Shown piece by piece: positions 57,109 through 63,442 of a DNA stretch of 63,442 nucleotides. The notes under the pieces are model-generated. The model was not told where the DNA came from. It made no database searches and worked only from the letters and a program-made list of their open reading frames with translations. Numbering within the stretch: the stretch's first letter is position 1; each line of letters opens with the position of its first letter. Location of the stretch: contig JAOXYC010000012.1 of the NCBI GenBank assembly GCA_028565715.1, positions 1 through 63,442 of the forward strand, written 5' to 3'. Position numbers and translations under genes: made by a program. The stretch comes from Phoronis pallida. Taxonomy: Eukaryota; Phoronida; Phoronidae.

Positions 57109-57786
57109 CGAGTAAAAACCAATGGATTGAATCTGCCTAGGGTCGGCCAAATAGCTGCCAGGATCAAGATGACCATGGCGTGACAATTCAAAATAAACTA
57201 ACCAGTTCAAAATGTAATTCTGCGCTTTTGTAAGCAGCTTTAGATACACCGAAAAAAGACACTATTAGATTTAAAGCAATCATAATTAAGTTTAAATCAC
57301 CTAAATTAAACGCACAGCTAGAAGCTGGTCTTTCGAGAACTTTGAAACTCTCCTGCTTAATTCTTCATGTGTACTTTGGGGTTTAGTTGGTTCAATCACT
57401 GCCGATAGATGGCATAGTTTTGTAAACAGTCACGTGCACGTGACTCCCCCTGTGTATATTACAGAATTTAAATATATTGGCTTGGGGATGGAAAATGTAG
57501 TCCGAATGTACGCTGATGATTGCTGAATATATTTAAGTGATTTTACGCACGGTTCGAATTGGGACTACAAGTTTCTTACACGTTCACACTCTCTTTTGCA
57601 AGCATTTCACAGAATTGTCTTTACTGTTCTTAACGAACCCACGACTTATCAACATGCATCCGAATTACGGCAAATAATAATAATTTGATACTTGGATACG
57701 TGAAACCAAAAAAACAAACTTAAAATAAAAATACCAATGTTAACATCACGTGATCTGGTTCCTAAATATAAACTCAAAACTTTCGC
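57109..57786. promoter_or_regulatory. Promoter region with tandem E-boxes and GTTCACAC box
   Basis: AATAAA at 57192-57197 ends the upstream gene. A perfect 18-nt palindrome AGTCACGTGCACGTGACT at 57428-57445 holds two abutting CACGTG E-boxes. ACACGTTCACAC at 57578-57589 recurs identically at 61052-61063. ATATAAAC near 57767 is a weak TATA element before the ATG at 57787. No gene found. Confidence 0.45.
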
Positions 57787-58458
57787 ATGGAAAAGACAGT
57801 CGGAGTACAGCCTCCTCACGATATGGATGTTGATATTTTTCGGTGTCAACATTTTACTTGGAAACAAAGCGTGACTAATTTTTTCAAGGCTTACCAACTA
57901 TGCAACTGGAGTTCAGACGATCTGTTTCACCTTGAAATAAGTGTATTTATTAGAAAATTATGTATCAACCTTAAAGAAGGCGCTCACTTACAGATCATAT
58001 TGTTTAAAGGACCTAGATACACGTATGTAGGCACAAAACTGCGTTTGGAACTTTTTGAAATTTTAGCAAGTCGCCAGTACATTCTGAACAGTGATTTGGT
58101 TAAGTTGAGTCACGGAATTATTTTGCGGTCTTGCGTAACCGTCTCAAGACGGCTTAAAACAATTGTTTTAGATTCAAGTGCGGCAGAGCGTCTGGTGAAC
58201 TTTTTTTCTCTACCGAGTTCTTGTATAGAATACGTTAACGACAGGTTAAATAATTGGATTCAAGAATTGAGTCTACCCAAGAACTGCAAAACTGTTCTTT
58301 ATTTTATCAAAGGAAAACAATACCTCTTGATTTCACCACAATTGAGTGAACGCGAACGGTTCAAATTGGTACCCGTTTGTGACGGTTTGATCGACATTGA
58401 CATTGAGATTCGAAATTCGAAAGACTATATGATTATAAGAATAGACCGTGAACGATGA
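57787..58458 (+). CDS. Hypothetical protein (223 aa)
   Basis: ATG at 57787. The protein is mixed alpha/beta with no TM, signal or known motif. Its stop overlaps the next start as ATGA, so the two are translated as a coupled pair. No family recognised. Confidence 0.62.
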   Translation: MEKTVGVQPPHDMDVDIFRCQHFTWKQSVTNFFKAYQLCNWSSDDLFHLEISVFIRKLCINLKEGAHLQIILFKGPRYTYVGTKLRLELFEILASRQYILNSDLVKLSHGIILRSCVTVSRRLKTIVLDSSAAERLVNFFSLPSSCIEYVNDRLNNWIQELSLPKNCKTVLYFIKGKQYLLISPQLSERERFKLVPVCDGLIDIDIEIRNSKDYMIIRIDRER

Positions 58459-60569
58459 ATGACGAAATGAAAATTTTAAGATATGTCGGAGACGTACTAG
58501 AGGCTCGAGTCATCGTCACAACAGTTGACGAGTTGATTGGACATTTTCTGGGAGGGAAACACTATGAAGCAAAACTGATCGACTACGAGCAAAGTTCGCC
58601 TTCATCTCGAACTGAATACTCTAAAGGAATTGTGTTTGCGATTAGGTCCTTTTTTTTAAAATCGTGTCGCGTCTCCGACGGTAGAGTGTTATATCCCACC
58701 AAAGATAAACGAATAACATGCCTTGTCAATGCGAGAACTTATCCAAACCTTTTCTATATATGCATCAGATTGTCAATACCGTTATACCATATATTTCATC
58801 AAGTACCTCATGAATGCGTTCATCTGCATGCCCTGTCGACATTTTTAAACCACGCTTTTCACGTTCGGCTTATTCAGAGAACCCAAAAGATTCCGACCAG
58901 CATTAAACTGTTTCATACTCTCTGTGATAGTCTACAGAAATGTCCCCAGTACTTCTACGTTCAGTCCATTCAGACATTGTCACTTGCAATTCATAAAACG
59001 TTTCAAATCGGGAAATTTTCGACAATATTTCATAATAAAATTGTCAAGTCGGTTGCACGGATATACAACATTATTAGCGCGTTTATTTTCACTCAAGGAG
59101 ATGCGACGATTAGCTTCACCTCTGTTGACTCAAGACGGTCAAGGGCTGTCGAATTCGATCGGAAATGTCTCTCTCTGACTATTCTAACGGTCAATACACT
59201 CCTCATACGACAGGGTTATTGCGAGTTCATACCACATGTGGAATGGTCAAAGCGTCAAGATTTCAAAAGTGATGAGGAACTAGAACCGGTGGTTATCAAA
59301 ATTGAGGGTATGTTTGAAGCTGACCGGTTGAATCTGATGTTTGTTGGACATTCACCCTCGTGTCCAAAGTCAATCTCTGACAGAAAATGGTTCATTGAAA
59401 ATGAGAAGCTATATAGTTCTTCGGAATATGAGCGAATCATTTTTAAGGACTTGAAAATACGTTCGGTAAATTCAAATGTGAAACAAACCGTTTTATATTG
59501 CAACAATAACGTTCTGCATGTACGGGTATACACATTAAAGGAAACCTTTTCTAAGGACGTCATGGGGCTTCAACTCGTTCAAGGATCTTTAATAAAATCC
59601 AAAGGAATTTGCGCTTCCTTCTATAAGCCGGTCACTAATCAAGACCCGTGTAAGCCAACAGAACTTAAGTTCAATCTTAACATTCAGGGTGCCGATGAAT
59701 CGATAAGGAAATATTTGTTACAATTTTACACGTTCAACAACTGGTTGCATTTCAATAAAACGGAGACATTAAAAATATCATATTCATGCATGAATGACAG
59801 AACGTTACTGTCCGATGTATTAAATACCTATTCTTTTAGAGACAAGTTATTGAAAAGTTGTTGTGAAGCTAGAAAAACAAAAAATTTTCCAGTTGTGATA
59901 TACGGGCAACCAAAAAAAAGTGTCTTGGTTCACAGGGAAGCTCTGTTGGTTCGTTGTCAGGACCCGTCGGAGTTGGAGCATGTCGTAGGACAGTTTACGA
60001 AGGTTATAGACTCTGTCGTTGAACGAGGAATTAAAGGTATGGGGGATTTCTTCTTTCGATTGGATACTCGTCAGAAGGAAATGATATATGACGCAATATT
60101 CGGCGCTTTCAAGATTTTGTATATAAGGTACGGATCGGAGGCAATTTTTGACTATCTCGACAAGTCTGATTTAATTTTTGACAGGTACATCCTTGCACTT
60201 AATCATAGCTCCTCGTTGGCAGGAATTGCTGTCGATATGAAGACGAAATCGGCAATTGAATCCACGTCAGTCAAATCGCTAAAGAGTTCGACTTGTCGAC
60301 CACCAATGAAAACGAGAACTGATTTTTTTCAAGAACTACGGGACCAATTTGGGGATACAGGTTATGCAACCATTCGTAACAAAGTATATCAAAAGAGGGG
60401 ATCTTTTAGTCTAACTGGCGTAATCTGTGACGCGAGCGATCATTGTTTCTATTCCCCCATGTGCAGGCAACTCACCAAACGATTAGCTGAGGTTGTAAGT
60501 CCTGGCGAGTGTCCGGAAACGGTTGCAATGTTAAACATTATCATTAAGCACCAGGGCATGCTGGATTGA
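58455..60569 (+). CDS. Hypothetical protein, possible virion or packaging component (704 aa)
   Basis: ATG at 58455 inside ATGA with the previous stop. Large soluble protein with scattered Cys/His in the first 250 residues (FHQVPHECVHLHAL), no TM and no enzyme motif. Size would suit a portal, capsid vertex or tegument protein, several of which are not otherwise accounted for in the window. No signature supports any of these. Confidence 0.62.
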   Translation: MNDEMKILRYVGDVLEARVIVTTVDELIGHFLGGKHYEAKLIDYEQSSPSSRTEYSKGIVFAIRSFFLKSCRVSDGRVLYPTKDKRITCLVNARTYPNLFYICIRLSIPLYHIFHQVPHECVHLHALSTFLNHAFHVRLIQRTQKIPTSIKLFHTLCDSLQKCPQYFYVQSIQTLSLAIHKTFQIGKFSTIFHNKIVKSVARIYNIISAFIFTQGDATISFTSVDSRRSRAVEFDRKCLSLTILTVNTLLIRQGYCEFIPHVEWSKRQDFKSDEELEPVVIKIEGMFEADRLNLMFVGHSPSCPKSISDRKWFIENEKLYSSSEYERIIFKDLKIRSVNSNVKQTVLYCNNNVLHVRVYTLKETFSKDVMGLQLVQGSLIKSKGICASFYKPVTNQDPCKPTELKFNLNIQGADESIRKYLLQFYTFNNWLHFNKTETLKISYSCMNDRTLLSDVLNTYSFRDKLLKSCCEARKTKNFPVVIYGQPKKSVLVHREALLVRCQDPSELEHVVGQFTKVIDSVVERGIKGMGDFFFRLDTRQKEMIYDAIFGAFKILYIRYGSEAIFDYLDKSDLIFDRYILALNHSSSLAGIAVDMKTKSAIESTSVKSLKSSTCRPPMKTRTDFFQELRDQFGDTGYATIRNKVYQKRGSFSLTGVICDASDHCFYSPMCRQLTKRLAEVVSPGECPETVAMLNIIIKHQGMLD

Positions 60570-61240
60570 CTGTAGTCGACTGGTTTTTTTGAACTCTTTC
60601 TGTTAGGAATGACGATTTTAACTGTATGTTTGTTTATTTGTTATGGGGTTAATAAATTGTGTCCATCGAACCTTAGTGCGTCTTCTTTTGTTTACCGAAA
60701 TCTTCCCAAAACTGAGAATCGTGTCATATTGTCGCCATCCTTTCAAATGTACTACAGAATCTTTCTTTCCACATATTTATCACTTTTTGACCAGTACAAA
60801 CATACATTCACGTGTGTACAAAACATCAAATTGAAATAAAATCAATGAAGTTATCGAGTGCACTTGCTTTTAAATATGTGTCCTCCCCCATCATAGAAAA
60901 AACATCATTAATTACGAGAGACAAACTCTACGCGTCGAGTAGCCGACCCTTAGATTTTTCATGTTCCCCACTTTATACCAAGCCCGTTAAATAACTTTTA
61001 AACTTCGGGTCTCCAACACATTTTGGTTGGTTGTGTGGGTTAATACTGGTAACACGTTCACACATTAGAAGTACATTGTCTCAGAGTTAAACACATAGTT
61101 TTGAGCACTATCTATTTCTTAACGTTAAAAAAAGATCCGCATCTCTGAACCGTGCGACAGAATAAGCGATGTTTATGTTGACATAATTCTAACAAACGTT
61201 TGCCTACAAATCTTCAATGCTATAACATTTTTTGCACTCG
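60570..61240. other. Non-coding stretch with doubtful small ORF and poly(A) signal
   Basis: AATAAA at 60835-60840 probably ends the transcript of the gene at 58455. A 76-codon ATG frame at 60609-60839 with a hydrophobic start is too weak to call a gene. ACACGTTCACAC at 61052-61063 is a copy of the box at 57578. Confidence 0.4.
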
Positions 61241-61259
61241 CGTGGTGTTCGCGGGGTTT

Positions 61260-61562
61260 TGATTGGATCCGTGAGAGCGAAATGCACTCCCGCTTCCAAC
61301 AACGGACAAAAGTCAAATGATGAATTTGGCCAATCGCGGATGGGAATTTTATTGACCAATCACAAAGAGTATCCTTCACAGCAGCCGCCGCCCGAGACAA
61401 CTGACCGACGTCGAATGATGAAATCGAAACAAGACACGCCCTTTGTCGTGAGATGACCAATCCAAGTCTATATCGATAGCGGCCAAATGGTCAATTCAAC
61501 TAATCACAAAAATAAGGCTTTTTCACGACAGCATTTCATTGACGTATCTAGTTGACCAATTA
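61260..61562. promoter_or_regulatory. CCAAT-box cluster
   Basis: ATTGG at 61262 and CCAAT at 61330, 61356, 61457 and 61556. Three of them sit in GACCAAT contexts spaced 101 and 99 nt apart (61354, 61455, 61554). Looks like NF-Y binding sites of an enhancer or a decayed tandem repeat of about 100 nt. Confidence 0.45.
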
Positions 61563-61740
61563 CCGGCTTGGGTCTCACTTCACCGCCGGTACAGAAGAGA
61601 GATTCTAGCAGTAGAATTCAGTTTGGTTATCACAATTGCCTCGGTTATGTTTAGTTTTCAGTAGGAGACTAATCTTTTTGACAACGTTAGAGCATCAGTT
61701 TAGCTCATTGTTAGATAATTTGTAATGTACCGTGTTGCTT

Positions 61741-61770
61741 GGGAAATTCCCACATGTTAAATGTATAAAA
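61741..61770 (+). promoter_or_regulatory. NF-kB-type site and TATA box
   Basis: GGGAAATTCCC at 61741-61751 is a perfect palindromic kB site. TATAAAA at 61764-61770 follows 12 nt later. The promoter would drive the short transcript carrying the 35-codon ORF at 61934, and possibly reach the Bcl-2-like gene. Confidence 0.55.
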
Positions 61771-61933
61771 GGTACGCAATATAGCCATGTACGTCAGTTA
61801 TGTTCAAGACACCGTCGTCTCAAAACACAGCTCCTCAGTCAGCGCAAAAGGTCCTGTATTTATTCGGCCAGGCAATTTTGCTGTAACGTTCGTCTTATAT
61901 GTTTGTAGCCTGAGTGTCTGATTGGAGATAGAT

Positions 61934-62041
61934 ATGTCAATGCAACGCTGGTCGTGTCAAGATGCACTTCAATTGATTGATAATAAATTCAAAACTCATG
62001 AAGATTGGAAATGTACTACTAATGATTGTCAAGCAACATAA
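61934..62041 (+). CDS. Possible small ORF (35 aa)
   Basis: ATG TCA ATG start at 61934, TAA at 62039-62041. It is preceded by the kB/TATA promoter and followed by AATAAA near 62136, giving a self-contained 370-nt transcription unit. The peptide is hydrophilic with three Cys. It may instead be a leader or non-coding RNA. Confidence 0.3.
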   Translation: MSMQRWSCQDALQLIDNKFKTHEDWKCTTNDCQAT

Positions 62042-62212
62042 ACGGGTTGGTTAAGGATTACACTGATCTTAATTATGACTGTGTTGTCTGTGAATTACGA
62101 CATCATCTTACAGTTGAAATATTGATTTAGATATTAAATAAACAGTCGACATGATGAGTTTATGCTTATGTTCATTCAGACAGGTGTCGCGAACAATTAT
62201 ATGTCTCGCCTT

Positions 62213-62218
62213 TATATA
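62213..62218 (+). promoter_or_regulatory. TATA box of the Bcl-2-like gene
   Basis: TTTATATAG context, 85 nt before the ATG at 62303 and after the AATAAA of the preceding short unit. Confidence 0.5.
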
Positions 62219-62302
62219 GATGCACACCTTTAGAAGAGTTGGCTAGTTGGCAAAGAGAGGCTTCCAGGAACGTTATCCACAGAAACAATACAGCAAGCCG
62301 TT

Positions 62303-62890
62303 ATGACGAGATCAGATGAGGAAATATCCATACAGGTGGCAAATGACGTCATCCACTTTTATGCAAACTACCCTTTGAGTACTTTCACACCAAGAACTGT
62401 CTATTCAGAAACCGTTTTCCGCCTTTCGTTGGAGATGTATGAAAACAATAAAGTGTTTTTCCAGACTGTTGCCTGCAAATGTCGTCCAGAAAATGTTCAA
62501 GCATTGACAAACGAACTGTTTAAAGACAACGTTTACAACTTGGGACGTTTAATCGCGGTGTATACTCTGCTCGGAATTGTCTATAAAAAACATCTATCAG
62601 AAAGAAATTCATCACTGTCATTGAACTCGTTTGTGGAAGACCATTTGCCTTCTTGGGTTGAGAAATCTGGTGGTTGGGGTTGTGTTATGAAATGCCTCCA
62701 AAAGTCGAAGGACACTCCCGTGAACATACTGCTAACAAGTGCTTTGCGACTAGGTGTGGTTTACCTGATGTTCGGGGGTAAACCTTCTTCTTCCCCGGCA
62801 GCAAGCATTTACTACTTCCTTTGGATTTGGGAGTTCTCTACACACTTCATGTCTCTAGTTAATAGTGCTGTCAACTTACTTACTTCGTAG
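62303..62890 (+). CDS. Bcl-2 family anti-apoptotic protein (195 aa)
   Basis: ATG at 62303. BH1 is ELFKDNVYNLGRLIAVYTLLG (from residue 71; the NWGR position reads NLGR, with the key Gly81-Arg82 kept). BH2 is LPSWVEKSGGWG (115-126) with W118 and the GGW turn. A weak BH3-like helix may lie at 36-47. The C-terminus is hydrophobic (IYYFLWIWEFSTHFM, then a polar-interrupted helix) and may anchor to mitochondria. Size and BH1/BH2 without a clear BH3 point to a pro-survival protein that sequesters pro-death relatives, like viral Bcl-2 proteins of gammaherpesviruses. No intron. Confidence 0.88.
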   Translation: MTRSDEEISIQVANDVIHFYANYPLSTFTPRTVYSETVFRLSLEMYENNKVFFQTVACKCRPENVQALTNELFKDNVYNLGRLIAVYTLLGIVYKKHLSERNSSLSLNSFVEDHLPSWVEKSGGWGCVMKCLQKSKDTPVNILLTSALRLGVVYLMFGGKPSSSPAASIYYFLWIWEFSTHFMSLVNSAVNLLTS

Positions 62891-63442
62891 TTTGGAGTTA
62901 GTGTGACCTGAAAAAATTACGTAGAACATATAGTTTTAAAAATACATTTGTTGAGTTATTAATTTACATAATTGGTTAACGTTTAGGGTACAGTTGTTGA
63001 ATATGCAACCGGAGATCAATTCTTTTAAAAGTAATACTTCTTTTATTTGTATATTATTGAATCAGAATAACTGCTTTATAAAAAAATAAAGACTATTAAT
63101 CTTAGATCACCCTATTTTCGTTTTTATTTCCTTGAAAAATACACACCAACTCACGAACGTGTCCCTCTTAAACAGTTTGTCATCTTCGTTTATTCACGTC
63201 TTTAGGTGACACTTTTTCCGTGGACTTTTAAATGACTTATACTGACGGAAAGTAATGCCGTAACTTCTGCAAAACGTCAGTAGTTCCAAAATTAAACACT
63301 AGGATTTTATAATAATAGTTATAACTAGACGATCGCCTTATAACGGCACCAGCGAACTCTGCGCCAAAAATTATTTAAATTATTTTGAGTTTAAAATTCA
63401 TTTGTATTTGATACCAACAGAGAAGCCAATTAAAAAAATTAA
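62891..63442. other. Right-end non-coding stretch
   Basis: AATAAA at 63085-63090 is the poly(A) signal for the Bcl-2-like gene. The rest is AT-rich, with no frame, repeat or promoter that I can support. Confidence 0.45.

Noticed and set aside
60609..60839. 76-codon frame with a signal-like start
   Set aside because: Two overlapping frames of similar length occur in the same stretch and none has supporting context; kept only as a note in the region entry.
1..63442. CRISPR arrays, insertion sequences or rRNA genes
   Set aside because: No regularly spaced direct repeats, transposase signature or rRNA-like sequence seen by eye.

Overview
The window is part of the genome of a large DNA virus of the order Herpesvirales. 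The best fit is a relative of the mollusc herpesviruses (Malacoherpesviridae). The evidence is a herpesvirus core set recognised from motifs: terminase ATPase (left edge, incomplete), gB-like fusion glycoprotein, UL9-type origin-binding helicase, UL24-like protein, UL5-type helicase, UL52-type primase, a UL8-like inactive polymerase, family B DNA polymerase, capsid protease plus scaffold, a uracil-DNA glycosylase fold, and a UL36-type tegument deubiquitinase. Family placement is inference: most other genes have no recognisable relatives, which is usual for malacoherpesviruses. The sequence is AT-rich and densely coded on both strands, and no introns are evident.

Layout. 1-9.3 kb: leftward genes for terminase, a small Cys-rich membrane protein, UDG, a PD-(D/E)XK-like protein and the gB-like glycoprotein, with one rightward secreted protein and a 1.2 kb gap without a convincing gene. 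9.3-20.8 kb: replication and capsid-assembly block (split UL9-like helicase, UL24, UL5-like helicase, assemblin, scaffold, a nuclease-like protein, UL8-like protein). 20.8-27.7 kb: a virus-encoded Vps4 ATPase and a run of unrecognised small genes. 27.9-32.3 kb: probable capsid genes, with a 933-residue candidate major capsid protein. 32.5-39.6 kb: primase and DNA polymerase. 39.9-52.8 kb: a metallophosphoesterase, three consecutive rightward 1,000-residue tegument-like proteins (one with a Tudor-like patch, one with the deubiquitinase domain) and a PHD-finger protein. 52.8-63.4 kb: a looser accessory region with long non-coding stretches. It holds a PPM1D/Wip1-like PP2C protein, a UBAN plus RanBP2-zinc-finger protein, a Bcl-2 homologue, a tRNA-like element, palindromes, a CCAAT cluster and an NF-kB-type site.

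How the genes work together. OBP helicase, helicase-primase (UL5/UL8/UL52-like) and polymerase form the replisome; the UDG-like protein and the polymerase carry PCNA-interaction-like motifs at their ends. Protease, scaffold, candidate capsid proteins and terminase form the assembly and packaging path. The viral Vps4 suggests the virus supplies its own ESCRT-III recycling ATPase for envelopment or nuclear egress. The right end looks like a set of captured host regulators of DNA-damage signalling, ubiquitin/NF-kB signalling and apoptosis.

Notable oddities are an in-frame A_AAA_AAA slippery heptamer joining the protease frame to the scaffold frame, a +1 frame break in the UL9-like helicase, three divergent gene pairs whose ATGs overlap in one CATG, and altered catalytic residues in the UDG-like and PP2C-like proteins. 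Many ORFs open with TTG or GTG before the first ATG; starts given here are the first plausible ATG.
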